DNA of 64,000 nt, from positions 403,361 to 467,360 of the forward strand of contig NZ_FUZU01000001.1 of assembly GCF_900167975.1 (NCBI RefSeq). Direction: 5' to 3'. How positions within the stretch are numbered: position 1 is the stretch's first letter; every line of letters begins with the position of its first letter. The position numbers and the translations under genes were made by a program. This document shows positions 17,233 through 26,679 of this stretch, piece by piece. Source of the DNA: Ohtaekwangia koreensis. Its GTDB lineage: Bacteria > Bacteroidota > Bacteroidia > Cytophagales > Cyclobacteriaceae. The notes below the pieces were generated by a model. That model ran no database searches and was not told the DNA's origin. It saw nothing but the letters and a program-made list of their open reading frames with translations.

Positions 17233-20200
17233 GTGAAAAGCTTTACCTACTATATACTTCTAACGGTTATACTCTGTCCAACGATGGCTTCCTTGGGACA
17301 GGAGACTAAATTTGTCACGCCTATTAAATATACCCAAAACGAAGGACTCTCCAGTTACTATATAACAAAAATAATCAAGGACTCTTATGGCTTTCTCTGG
17401 ATCGGTACACAGGAAGGTCTCAATCTGTTTGACGGAAATCGATTTCAGACTTTTACAAAGCGCTCACCGGCCAAACAGAAACTGAACGGAAGTTTTATCT
17501 CTGATCTGCTGGAAGATAAAAAGCGAAATTGTATCTGGGTGCTTTTGTCGTATGGGGAAGTTTGTGCCATCGACCTGCAAACTCGTACTGTTACCCGTAG
17601 GGTTTTGCTCGATACGAGCAATCCCGATAACGTAAAGTGGAAGCGATGTCTTGCGTTGAAAGGTGACACACTGTGGATAGCAGGACTTGACTTTGCATAC
17701 GCTTACCAGGTCTCCACGAACAAAATATTACCCATTGATATTCGGGCGAAATGCGCTGTCGGTAAGGCAGAACTCAATATCTCGATGATTCATTTTGATC
17801 AGCATCAAAGCATGATCATCTGCGCTGACGGTTATGGTATAATTATACTCGATAAAAATCTTCGTCACCTCCATACGTTCCGGGCGGATGAATTGAATGC
17901 TCCGGGCACGTATACCAAACTTCGGTTTTGGGACGCTGTTATGCTGAAGCATATACTATATATCGCCAGCAGTACAGGATTAAAGATAGTAGATACAGCT
18001 CCTGCGCAAATGGCATTAGTGCCGGCTGATGATATTCCACTGGTGCGTGAGGGTGAGCTGTTGAGCATTGCTGCATCTTCCGATTCTTCTTTGATGTTTT
18101 CAACGTCAGCAGGTGTTTATGAATATAGCCTGTCGGCAGGAAGTATTGTTTCGTTGCGGGATAACAATCCGGCTAATAATTTATTTACCACGACTTATGA
18201 TATATACTATGATCGGCAACTACACCAGGCTTGGATCGGTACCTTGGCGGGTATTGCTTCTTTTCCTACGCGTGTGGTACATTTCAAAACATTTTCTGAG
18301 TATGGCGCCAACGTAAAACTTAAGCATTTGTTTTCTGTACTGCCCGTGTCGGAGAATATAATTTATGCAGGTGATGAGAATGGCATATACTATATCGATA
18401 CAAAGACAGGTGAGATTACGCAGATTGATGCATCCGGTAGTAACCTGATGTTGTTTCAGGATCAGGCACGTCATGTATTCGTTTCGAATAAAACCGGCTT
18501 TCATCTTATTGATGGTAAAAGTCTGAGGCCTGCACACTCGGTTTTTCCTTCCATGAAATTGCTGAACTCCGATCATCTTAGCTGCGGCATTCAGTATAAT
18601 GATTCGTTGGTGTTGTTCGGTAGTATTATACAGAAAGGACTTACCATCTGGAATACGCGTACGGGTAAATTGCAGGTATACCATCGGCAATCGACTGACC
18701 ATACTATAGCAGGACTTACCATTATTAATTATCTCTATAAGACCCGCGCAGGCGATGTGATGATCCTTACGGAAAAATCAATTATCGCTTTTAATCCGCT
18801 CATTGGCAAATATACCACGCACACCATTCGCGACAATCTGACGCAGGAGGTGATTAGTAATTTTATGGATATGTGTGAAACAGATGATCGCTTTTACATT
18901 GCTACGTATGGTGACGGACTGATTGAAACGGATAAGCAACTTCATGTAAAGAAAATTATTCGCTCGGAAGATGGTTTGAACAATACCTGTATATATCGTG
19001 TATTTCCCTTTCAGAATAAAGCTATACTGGCAACGACTAACGATGGGCTTTCGCTGATACACCTGAACCCGTTAAAGATCAAGAATTATTTTCAAACCGA
19101 TGGACTCAATACAAATGCTTTTGAACAACTCTGCGGCTACCAGGACGACCATCGTATTATTACCGGAGGTGTTGATGGCTTTACAATTATTGATCCTTCA
19201 CGACTTCCGAGTAACGCACGACCTCCCGATCTATATCTTTGGAATCTGAAGGTAAATACAAAATCCGGTGTGCTCGATACCTGTCACATTGCGATGAAAG
19301 CAATGCGTATACCGACTGATGTGCTGCAGACTACTGTATCCTTTTCGGCTTTAAACTATAGCAATCCAAAGGCGGTTCGGTATGCTTATAAGATCAATGA
19401 ACTTAATAACGACTGGATAGATTTAGGGAAACAGAATTTTGTAGACTTGATCGGATTCTCCCCGGGAGATTATACTTTGGAAGTACGTGCGGCAAACGAA
19501 GATGGTATATGGAGTGACGTGCCGCTGTCGCTTAGTCTCATCTATATACCGAAGTGGTATCAGACGAATATTTTTAAAATTGCTATTGCGCTGTCAGGGG
19601 CTATGTTTATTTATGGGTTGCTGCGTTATCGCATCGATCAGCTTAGAAAACAGCAGGAGATACGCAAGCAGATCGGCAGCGACCTGCACGATGATATAGG
19701 TAGCGTGCTGAATACACTGAAGATCTTTACACACTTGGCCAAGCGCGAACCGGAAAATAAATCTCACCTCGATCAGATTGAAGAATCGATAACACAAGCC
19801 ACTACTGGTCTTCGTGATATGATCTGGGTATTGGAGGAACCGGAAGACACGATCTTTGAATTAACCGAGCGTATCAAAAAGTTTGCATTGCCGGTATGTA
19901 TCGTTAACAACATTAAATTCAATACGAACATTCAGTCTGACAACAAGACAAGGAATTTACTCAAAACTGAAAAAAGAAATCTCCTTCTCATTGCAAAAGA
20001 ATCAATCAACAATAGTATCAAATATTCACAATGCAAAAATATTTCAGTTTCTATAGTTCAATTCAACCAGGAACTTAGTATTACCATAAGCGATGATGGT
20101 GTTGGATTCAAGATGGAAGATGTGATCTATGGAAAAGGCTTAAAGAATATTCAATACCGGGCCGGGCAGATAAATTTTTCCTGTCAAATGGACGCCACGT

Positions 20201-20271
20201 TAAATGGCGGTACAACCATTCATCTGCAAAAAGGAAAGAAAACATCCAGCTCGTTGGACACTTCCATTTGA
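17233..20271 (+). CDS. Y_Y_Y-type beta-propeller sensor histidine kinase (HisKA_3)
   Basis: 1012 residues. Signal peptide about 1-22. A periplasmic region has two-component-regulator propeller repeats (IIKDSYGFLWIGTQEGLNLF is the classic first blade; later DRQLHQAWIGTLAGIASF). A Y_Y_Y domain lies at about 700-770 (YAYKINELNNDWIDLG, YTLEVRAANEDGIWS), then a single TM helix (about 778-796). HisKA_3 has its His in GSDLHDDIGSVLN (about residue 818), and the HATPase domain contains DDGVGF and GKGLKNIQYRAG. No receiver or AraC domain is present, so it is a classical kinase and probably signals to the NarL regulator at 14835. The start is GTG. Many such sensors detect oligosaccharides, but the neighbours here are C11 peptidases, so the ligand is open. 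Confidence 0.92.
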   Translation: MKSFTYYILLTVILCPTMASLGQETKFVTPIKYTQNEGLSSYYITKIIKDSYGFLWIGTQEGLNLFDGNRFQTFTKRSPAKQKLNGSFISDLLEDKKRNCIWVLLSYGEVCAIDLQTRTVTRRVLLDTSNPDNVKWKRCLALKGDTLWIAGLDFAYAYQVSTNKILPIDIRAKCAVGKAELNISMIHFDQHQSMIICADGYGIIILDKNLRHLHTFRADELNAPGTYTKLRFWDAVMLKHILYIASSTGLKIVDTAPAQMALVPADDIPLVREGELLSIAASSDSSLMFSTSAGVYEYSLSAGSIVSLRDNNPANNLFTTTYDIYYDRQLHQAWIGTLAGIASFPTRVVHFKTFSEYGANVKLKHLFSVLPVSENIIYAGDENGIYYIDTKTGEITQIDASGSNLMLFQDQARHVFVSNKTGFHLIDGKSLRPAHSVFPSMKLLNSDHLSCGIQYNDSLVLFGSIIQKGLTIWNTRTGKLQVYHRQSTDHTIAGLTIINYLYKTRAGDVMILTEKSIIAFNPLIGKYTTHTIRDNLTQEVISNFMDMCETDDRFYIATYGDGLIETDKQLHVKKIIRSEDGLNNTCIYRVFPFQNKAILATTNDGLSLIHLNPLKIKNYFQTDGLNTNAFEQLCGYQDDHRIITGGVDGFTIIDPSRLPSNARPPDLYLWNLKVNTKSGVLDTCHIAMKAMRIPTDVLQTTVSFSALNYSNPKAVRYAYKINELNNDWIDLGKQNFVDLIGFSPGDYTLEVRAANEDGIWSDVPLSLSLIYIPKWYQTNIFKIAIALSGAMFIYGLLRYRIDQLRKQQEIRKQIGSDLHDDIGSVLNTLKIFTHLAKREPENKSHLDQIEESITQATTGLRDMIWVLEEPEDTIFELTERIKKFALPVCIVNNIKFNTNIQSDNKTRNLLKTEKRNLLLIAKESINNSIKYSQCKNISVSIVQFNQELSITISDDGVGFKMEDVIYGKGLKNIQYRAGQINFSCQMDATLNGGTTIHLQKGKKTSSSLDTSI

Positions 20272-20502
20272 AAAAAGTGGTTCATCTAATTCACAATCAC
20301 TCGCTTGAATTGGATTCGTCAGTCATTTGTACGTATCATTAATTTAATATTGAAGGAACGTTGTGTTAACCCGGAACAGTAAACTCACATTTTATATATA
20401 GCGAACGTTGAGTCGATATCTCCTCGGGTTATACCGTTCACCACCATTCATTTGTATCCCAACAACACAAACTATATATTACATAAATTAAATGTTATTA
20501 CT

Positions 20503-20922
20503 ATGAAAAGAACAGCAAGTGCACATTGGAGTGGTGACCTCAAAGCAGGTCAGGGAAACATAACAACCCAAAGCACAACCCTCAACAAAACACAATATTC
20601 ATTCAACACCCGCTTTGCAGATGGTGTTGGTACTAATCCGGAAGAACTGATAGGAGCAGCCCATGCCGGTTGTTTTACAATGGCACTAAGTGCTGCTTTG
20701 ATGCAGGCAGGCTTCACAGCCGGAGACCTGGACACAAAAGCGACCGTTGAATTTGATACAAACGCTTTAAAGATCACCGGTATAACACTTGACTTGGTGG
20801 CTACACCGATCGCGAATGTATCAGCGGAGCAATTTAAAACTATTGCTACTGCAGCAAAAGAGAACTGCCCTATATCCAAGGCACTCGCGAGTGTACCCAT
20901 TACGCTTAATGTAAGCTATTAA
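20503..20922 (+). CDS. OsmC-family peroxiredoxin (organic hydroperoxide reductase)
   Basis: 139 residues from the ATG at 20503 (MKRTASAHWSGDL); the 17 codons upstream in frame are not conserved-looking. The two redox cysteines are in AAHAGCFTMAL and AKENCPISKAL, the hallmark pair of OsmC proteins. TNPEELIGAAHAGC matches the subgroup consensus. It is a monocistronic gene closed by a good terminator. Expected role: thiol-dependent reduction of organic hydroperoxides in the cytoplasm. Confidence 0.93.
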   Translation: MKRTASAHWSGDLKAGQGNITTQSTTLNKTQYSFNTRFADGVGTNPEELIGAAHAGCFTMALSAALMQAGFTAGDLDTKATVEFDTNALKITGITLDLVATPIANVSAEQFKTIATAAKENCPISKALASVPITLNVSY

Positions 20923-20940
20923 TGTCTTAGAAACGAAACT

Positions 20941-20967
20941 GGGGTGGCTTTGAGCCGCCCTTTTTTT
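20941..20967 (+). terminator. Terminator of the OsmC gene
   Basis: The stem GGGTGGC / GCCGCCC with loop TTTGA is followed by seven T residues. Confidence 0.9.
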
Positions 20968-21144
20968 ATATCAGCATTTCCCCTCTTTTAGACTGTATCG
21001 ATATATATCATATATAGAGCACAGAAAAACGCTGATCAATTTAAAGATACCTTTCCTATACCGTCAGTTGCGGGTTGTCAATCTCATTTTGCACGGTCGT
21101 ATGTCATCATTATTTTCCGTTGGTTAATATATGACATCACGATT

Positions 21145-21261
21145 ATGACTAGACCCAGATTTTATTTGCTTGCCTTTGCCTTCTTCAGCACAACGCAATC
21201 TTTCGCCCTGTCAAGAAAGAAAAACGTCTTATCAATTACACTACACCATATAATTCAATGA
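21145..21261 (+). CDS. Short ORF encoding a signal-peptide-like 38-mer, possible gene remnant
   Basis: ATG at 21145 encodes MTRPRFYLLAFAFFSTTQSF followed by a basic stretch and a stop overlapping the next gene's ATG by 4 bp (ATGA). The N-terminus looks like a secretion signal with almost nothing behind it. It could be a leader ORF coupled to the SnoaL-like gene, or the stub of a deleted exported protein. Weak evidence. Confidence 0.25.
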   Translation: MTRPRFYLLAFAFFSTTQSFALSRKKNVLSITLHHIIQ

Positions 21262-22193
21262 TGTATAAAAGGTTTACGTTCACCTTGCTCACACTGGTTG
21301 GGCTGTATAACGCACCTTCATTCGCCCAGACCAGTATAAAGGCTGATGACAGAACGATTGCTTATTTAACTCAATTCAGGTCTGACTATAGCAAGCGTAT
21401 ACTGGAAGGAAAGCCTGAACAATTGTCAGCTTTCTATGACGATAACATCCGACTGATGGTAGAATTTCAAAAAACCATGTTCGGCAAAAGTAATGTCACT
21501 GCATATCACAAAGCATTGCTCACACGATTTGATACTAAATCCTATAGTCGGGAAAACTTGGAGATTCTGGATCTGGGTTCAATGGTGGTTGAATACGGTA
21601 TATTTAATTGGAAAGCTATACTTCAGAAATCCGGCAAAGAGTATGATCTGAGTGGTAAATATCAGCATGTATGGAAGAAGCTTGCGAATGGCACGTTGCT
21701 TCTCATTAGCGAAGGCTGGAATTACAATGAACGCCAGGATATAGCGGATCAGCTTCGATTTTCAGATATACCTATAGTAGATGTCGCGACACAGGCGCAC
21801 GTGCCAATTAATACGAATATAAGTTTTGAACTGGCAGCATTAAACCGGTTACAAGAAGCTACCATATCGGAGCACGATGCGAGCATCTGGTCGCAATTCT
21901 ACGCAGACGATGCAATTCTCTACACGCAGTATCATCCGATGCAAAAGGGAAGAAAAGCAATCGGTGAATACTATATGCAACACGTTAAGGAAACTCCGGT
22001 ATTTGAAAAGCTGGATATTCGGAACGATCGCATTGATGAATCCGGAATTTATGTAATAGAATATGCCAGTCATATAGCGATCATCAGAAATGGAACTTTC
22101 TCCGGTGTATTTACAGGAAAGGATCTTGCCATCTGGCGGAGAGAGCCCAATGGATCGTTGAAAATTTTCAGGCACATGGCGATGTATGATTAA
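21258..22193 (+). CDS. Exported protein with two SnoaL/DUF4440-like (NTF2-fold) domains
   Basis: 311 residues with a signal peptide (MMYKRFTFTLLTLVGLYNAPSFAQ). Two repeats each look like the DUF4440/SnoaL fold. In the first, FYDDNIRLMVEFQKTMFGK and YHKALLTRF are followed by WKKLANGTLLLISEGWN. In the second, QFYADDAILYTQYHPMQKGR and IGEYYMQH are followed by WRREPNGSLKIFRHMAMYD. Such domains bind small hydrophobic ligands or act as isomerases or cyclases; catalytic use is not evident here. It is followed 54 bp later by an exported esterase on the same strand, and the two may form an operon. Confidence 0.75.
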   Translation: MMYKRFTFTLLTLVGLYNAPSFAQTSIKADDRTIAYLTQFRSDYSKRILEGKPEQLSAFYDDNIRLMVEFQKTMFGKSNVTAYHKALLTRFDTKSYSRENLEILDLGSMVVEYGIFNWKAILQKSGKEYDLSGKYQHVWKKLANGTLLLISEGWNYNERQDIADQLRFSDIPIVDVATQAHVPINTNISFELAALNRLQEATISEHDASIWSQFYADDAILYTQYHPMQKGRKAIGEYYMQHVKETPVFEKLDIRNDRIDESGIYVIEYASHIAIIRNGTFSGVFTGKDLAIWRREPNGSLKIFRHMAMYD

Positions 22194-22247
22194 CAGTAGC
22201 CTATCATCATTCATTTCACTAAATTCATTTTATAAAGACAATTTTAT

Positions 22248-22982
22248 ATGCATAGATTTAAAATGATCTTGCTGTCGGCAGCGCTTCTTTCCTGCTGTCA
22301 GTTTTCGAAAGCACAGCTTTCTGAAAAGTATCCAAACTATACGGAGCATTCTTATAAAGCATTACGCTATGGTTTATTCAAGCCGGAACATTATGATGCG
22401 AAAAAATCATATCCGTTGATTGTATATCTTCACGGTAGTCGTGATACAGTATCGCGTGACATCACCTGGTATCAGCAATCCATTCAGAAAGAGAATCCCG
22501 TTTTTGTGCTAACACCTAAATGTGACGAGTCTAACCTGGGCTGGGGCGATACCTGGCGCGCTGCACATACACCTGCTGCTATAAAAACATTGAGCCTTAT
22601 AGACTCCCTTGTTAAAGTATATAACATCAATACCAATCGTCTATATCTATATGGTATATCGATGGGCGGTTTTGGTGTTTTTTCCATCGTCTCAAAGGAG
22701 CGCGGTAAATTTGCTGCAGCGTACGCCATCTGCGGAGGAAGCAGCACAGAGGTCGCGAGTACATTAACGCAAACTCCATTGTGGATTTTTCATGGCGATA
22801 AAGATGATGTTGTCCCGGTGTCGCTCTCCAGAGACGTATATCACGAAATTGTCAGATTAGGCGGCAAGAATGTAAAATATACCGAGTACCCGGACGTAAA
22901 ACATAATAGTTGGGAAAAGACTACTCAGGAGAAATCTCTCCCTGGATGGTTGTTATCACAAAGCAAAGCGCAGATGAAATGA
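22248..22982 (+). CDS. Exported alpha/beta-hydrolase (carboxylesterase/feruloyl-esterase-like)
   Basis: 244 residues with a signal peptide ending near QFSKA-Q. The oxyanion region is YPLIVYLHGSRD. The nucleophile is the Ser of GISMGGFGVF, the acid is in FHGDKDDVVPV and the His in YPDVKHNSWEK. This is the order of the phospholipase/carboxylesterase and polysaccharide-associated esterase group. It converges with the secreted GH43 arabinanase gene and may assist plant polysaccharide degradation by removing ester groups; the substrate is not determinable. Confidence 0.8.
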   Translation: MHRFKMILLSAALLSCCQFSKAQLSEKYPNYTEHSYKALRYGLFKPEHYDAKKSYPLIVYLHGSRDTVSRDITWYQQSIQKENPVFVLTPKCDESNLGWGDTWRAAHTPAAIKTLSLIDSLVKVYNINTNRLYLYGISMGGFGVFSIVSKERGKFAAAYAICGGSSTEVASTLTQTPLWIFHGDKDDVVPVSLSRDVYHEIVRLGGKNVKYTEYPDVKHNSWEKTTQEKSLPGWLLSQSKAQMK

Positions 22983-23030
22983 TGTTGATCATTTTGTTTA
23001 TACAGGAATAGGTCTCATACTATATTTTTT

Positions 23031-23068
23031 AAAACAAACGGCCGCACTATGTACGGCCGTTTTGTTTG
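23031..23068. terminator. Bidirectional terminator between esterase and GH43 genes
   Basis: The stem ACGGCCG-type inverted repeat (ACGGCCG / CGGCCGT) is flanked by AAAACAA and TTTTGTTTG, so a U tract follows on both strands. It is placed between convergent genes. Confidence 0.8.
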
Positions 23069-23078
23069 TTATATATCT

Positions 23079-24773
23079 TTATTCTATACTTACTTTTGTG
23101 ATGACCTTGCTGGATTTCGCTTCTGAATTTCCCTTGGTTAACTGCACGATATACATACCTTTCATAAAAGCAGATACGTTGATTTCGTGATATAGCTCGC
23201 CAGCTTCACGGACACCAAGGTCTTCGGTATATACCGCCTGGCCATTCGGTTCAATCAACTTGATCTGAATGTTTGTTTTTTCTTTTAGCACCGTGCGCAG
23301 CTTCAGTATATTTTCTTTTACAGGATTGGGATATAGAGAAATAGCCTCGTCAAGCTCAGCGACTAGGATATCCCCTTGCTCATTTGCCTGTGCTTCTAAC
23401 CTGGCTACACCTGCAGTTCCAATGATCCATTTCTGACAGTTGTTCCCATTGTAGTCGTAGAGCGCAAGTTGTACACCAGCCGTGGTTGATGCATTGGGTA
23501 CTTCCACTACCCGGTTGCCTGTTAATGATGTAAATACCAGGCTGCCGTCACCAGCACGTTCAAGTTTATACTTCTGGCAATTATTATTTAACCAACTATA
23601 TAATTGTAGTTTGGAACTATTGCTGGCACCACAGTTAATGACATCTGCAGCAAGCCCGCCAAGCGTACAGGTAATTTTATAGGTTCCGTTTCCCAAAGCT
23701 GCAAAGGCCCACTGCTGGCAAGTAAGTCCGTTACTGGTACCTTGTGCAATAGCTTGCCCCGATGCACCGGTACATCCCCACGCATCCCATACGAGACCGC
23801 TATTTTTATTTGTGATTTTATAGCGTCCTGCTGCAATCCAGTCGCGGGTAATATAGGGCCAGTTGGAATTCCAGCCAATGTTTGCAATCCCCAATGTTGG
23901 CGTACCATTATTATTGCTGTCGTAATAATGATATGAAATAAAGTTATATCCATTTTCGGAATATAAGCCAACATGTCCGGGGCCTATATAATTACCTGAA
24001 GCAGCAAGAACCGTAGTGCCACCACCGCTTAGCAAGTTGACTCCGTTCTGATCGTAGTACGTTCCATTCGGACTCGTAGACCTGCCCATCTGTACATAGT
24101 AGGTACTGCTCGTGCCGTTGCAACATACGCCACGGTTGTAAAATAAATAATAATAACTTCCATTGCGGATCACGTACGATGCTTCGTGTTCGCTGCTGCT
24201 GCTACCCGCTATATTTTTGAGTGTTGAATTCAATCGCTTGCCGGTGGATGCATTAAGCTGTGCGATCCATATACCGGTAAGATGCGATCCAAAGGTCATC
24301 CAATAGTTACCACTGGCATCTGCAAATAAAGCGGGGTCAATAGATCCGTACGCACTGGAGTTATCCGAGTAAATTACCATTCCCTGATCCGTCCAGTTCG
24401 TGAGATCGGTACTGGTAGCCACTCCAATAGCACAAGGCCTTGCGCCTGTGGAGCACGAATAGTACATATAATATTTTCCGTTCATATAGATACATTCGGG
24501 CGCCCAGAAAAAACCAGCAAACCCCGATACATAGGTGTTGATCCAACTGGGCCATGTGCCCGATGCAAAAACAGTTGGCGCAGCGGTCCATTTGATAAGA
24601 TCGGTTGATGTAAGGTGATAGATCTGGTCGCCAGTACCCCACACATGGTATACACCGTTGCGTTTAATGATGGACGAGGGATCATGAATTCCGGTTATAC
24701 CCTGCAGCGCGAATCCATGTTGCGCAAGAAAGAGTGTGCCCAGGAAAATAACAATGACAATCATATTCTTCAT
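23079..24773 (-). CDS. Secreted GH43 arabinan endo-1,5-alpha-arabinanase with ricin-type lectin domain and T9SS tail
   Basis: About 564 residues from the ATG at 24773 (MKNMIVIVIFLGTLFLAQHG, signal peptide); the frame is open to 24929, but the extra N-terminus would displace the signal. The GH43 domain (about residues 25-310) shows the catalytic-base region GIHDPSSIIKRNG, AYGSIDPALFADASGNYWMT and the acid region SSSSEHEASYVIRNG. A ricin-B-like/CBM13 domain with QxW motifs follows (about 315-455: CQQWAFAALG, CQKYKLER, CQKWIIGT). The C-terminus is a type IX sorting domain (ISLYPNPVKEN ... GMYIVQLTKG). Predicted to be secreted and to cut alpha-1,5-arabinan. It is the last gene of the arabinan locus. 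Confidence 0.88.
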   Translation of the reverse strand: MKNMIVIVIFLGTLFLAQHGFALQGITGIHDPSSIIKRNGVYHVWGTGDQIYHLTSTDLIKWTAAPTVFASGTWPSWINTYVSGFAGFFWAPECIYMNGKYYMYYSCSTGARPCAIGVATSTDLTNWTDQGMVIYSDNSSAYGSIDPALFADASGNYWMTFGSHLTGIWIAQLNASTGKRLNSTLKNIAGSSSSEHEASYVIRNGSYYYLFYNRGVCCNGTSSTYYVQMGRSTSPNGTYYDQNGVNLLSGGGTTVLAASGNYIGPGHVGLYSENGYNFISYHYYDSNNNGTPTLGIANIGWNSNWPYITRDWIAAGRYKITNKNSGLVWDAWGCTGASGQAIAQGTSNGLTCQQWAFAALGNGTYKITCTLGGLAADVINCGASNSSKLQLYSWLNNNCQKYKLERAGDGSLVFTSLTGNRVVEVPNASTTAGVQLALYDYNGNNCQKWIIGTAGVARLEAQANEQGDILVAELDEAISLYPNPVKENILKLRTVLKEKTNIQIKLIEPNGQAVYTEDLGVREAGELYHEINVSAFMKGMYIVQLTKGNSEAKSSKVITKVSIE

Positions 24774-25044
24774 CCGAAGAATACAATCTGATAAACAGAG
24801 CGATCTAGCTATCATAATAGTTTGTTTTAGGTGTAGTAATAATTTTAAAAAGTAGTGTGCGGTATAGATGCAGAAAGAATATGCTATCGCTAAGAAAAAT
24901 AGAGAAGCATTACCGCTATATTTTGACATAGCAATCCCGTCAACAACATATCCAATGCGCTGAAGTATACATTTAGTACTTTAAAACTAACGGACTGAAG
25001 TGCCGATTACATGGAAGTGCAGGTATTACTCTGTGGGTCGCTTT

Positions 25045-26523
25045 TTATTTTTTTCCCCAGAGTGCAGTGCCTTCGTTATTCAGCCCGGTAAATACGAGAC
25101 AAGCTTTTTTATTTTCCCAATCTCTGCCCCGTTCAAGGTATACACTATCAATTGAAGCGTCATGCCAATGGAAGATTAGCCACGGTGCCTGGTAAGACCA
25201 CGTATCGTTGGCGTTTCCATCTATAGTATTATCGTTGCCGAGAACCATGTTAACAGCAACCTGCATATCGGGTGAAGTCTGTTCTTCGGAATATCCGGGA
25301 ACAACTTTATACCCGAGCGTGATTTTCTCCCACGTGCCTGCTATATTTTCTGCTGTGATCGGTGTCTGCTCCGTTGCAGCGTAGCGTTCCGGTGAAGCAA
25401 TCGGCCAGCCATCACCTGTCCAGTATAATTTACGAACATGTAAATCCATATAGTAGAAATTAACGCCTGGCCTGCCTTGATGCGCTATATAGTATTGCTC
25501 ACCATTTTGAAAAACCGCACAATGCGATGTTCCCTGCCATCCACCATGTCCTGTAAATTGATAGGGTGCAATGATCATCGGGCCATGGTCTTGCTCTACG
25601 TTAAGGTCAACGCCATTAAAGTCATAGAACGGACCTTCGGGAGCATCAGCGCGCCCTACACGAACATTGTATTTTGTTGACAACCAATCGTAGGCCATGA
25701 AGAGAAAATATTTCTTCAGTGTACTGTTATAAATAATTTCAGGACCTTCCAGGTTCCCATTAACCTTGCCGTTTGTAAACCCACGCTGCGCGATACGTTT
25801 CCCTTTATCACCTCCGGAGGCTGCAAGTCCCGTGGCAGCATTCAGTTTAACAATATATATACCGTCCCAGGCAGAGCCATAGTACAACCAATGATCCCCA
25901 GCCGGTGTTACCAATACCGTAGGGTCTATTGCATTCGTCTGGATGGTATTGTTATCGAGCGATGTTACCACGATATCTTTCTCTGTCCAGGGACCAATGG
26001 GTGTTGATGCAGTTGCTAAACCAATTACGCTGAGGCGCGGTTTCGCGGATGAGAGTGAATAATATAGTCTGTACTCACTGCCAACTTTTAATATATAGGG
26101 TGCCCATAATGCGTTAAAGGGAGTTCCTCCATTGGCTTTGATGAAATCAGATCCTTTCTTTGGCAGTCCATCGAATACCCATCCCACAAATTGCCATTCG
26201 ACAAGATCTTTGGATCTGCGGATTTGTATTCCCGGAGGTACATCAGTGCCAAAGCCAACATCGGTGCTATAGCAGTAATAGTAGTCACCATCTTTCATGA
26301 TTGAAGGATCATGGACGTTGTAAGGGCCCCACTTCGAGTAATTGCTGAACGGTGCTACATCGGCATAGGTATCATTAATGTTGTTGATGTCAAATGCTAC
26401 CGGTGTGACAATGACGGTGTCTGTGCCATCGGTTTCGATAGAGTCGTCCTTGGAGCAAGACGACATACAGATAACAGTGAAAAATAAAATACACGCAGCA
26501 GGTATATACTTCAGATATGGCAT
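25045..26523 (-). CDS. GH43 arabinan-active lipoprotein
   Basis: 492 residues. A lipoprotein signal (ILFFTVICMSSCSKDD) implies anchoring in the outer membrane or periplasm. The GH43 five-blade propeller is recognised from YNVHDPSIMKDGDYYYCYST (base), AIDPTVLVTPAGDHWLYYGS and NLEGPEIIYNSTLKKYF (acid Glu). A beta-rich C-terminal domain of about 110 residues (ENIAGTWEKITLGYKV ... FTGLNNEGTALWGKK) matches the extra domain of extracellular endo-arabinanases. It is upstream of the T9SS-tailed GH43 and downstream of SusD on the same strand, so it likely acts in arabinan utilization. Confidence 0.87.
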   Translation of the reverse strand: MPYLKYIPAACILFFTVICMSSCSKDDSIETDGTDTVIVTPVAFDINNINDTYADVAPFSNYSKWGPYNVHDPSIMKDGDYYYCYSTDVGFGTDVPPGIQIRRSKDLVEWQFVGWVFDGLPKKGSDFIKANGGTPFNALWAPYILKVGSEYRLYYSLSSAKPRLSVIGLATASTPIGPWTEKDIVVTSLDNNTIQTNAIDPTVLVTPAGDHWLYYGSAWDGIYIVKLNAATGLAASGGDKGKRIAQRGFTNGKVNGNLEGPEIIYNSTLKKYFLFMAYDWLSTKYNVRVGRADAPEGPFYDFNGVDLNVEQDHGPMIIAPYQFTGHGGWQGTSHCAVFQNGEQYYIAHQGRPGVNFYYMDLHVRKLYWTGDGWPIASPERYAATEQTPITAENIAGTWEKITLGYKVVPGYSEEQTSPDMQVAVNMVLGNDNTIDGNANDTWSYQAPWLIFHWHDASIDSVYLERGRDWENKKACLVFTGLNNEGTALWGKK

Positions 26524-26637
26524 AAGTCAGATTCTTTTAGTATGGCCTGAGCATTCAAAATAAATCATGCCGGCTATATATAATTAGTATGTAATAATTT
26601 GAAAATTGGAGGTCTGATTTTTTGTTGCATCATCAAT

Positions 26638-26675
26638 AAAGTCTTTCCCGTCAATAGACAGGAAAGACTTTTATC
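26638..26675 (-). terminator. Terminator downstream of susD
   Basis: The stem AAAGTCTTTCC / GGAAAGACTTT is flanked by A/T runs, between the susD stop and the GH43 lipoprotein start. It may attenuate rather than fully stop transcription into the glycosidase genes. Confidence 0.7.
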
Positions 26676-26679
26676 AATA

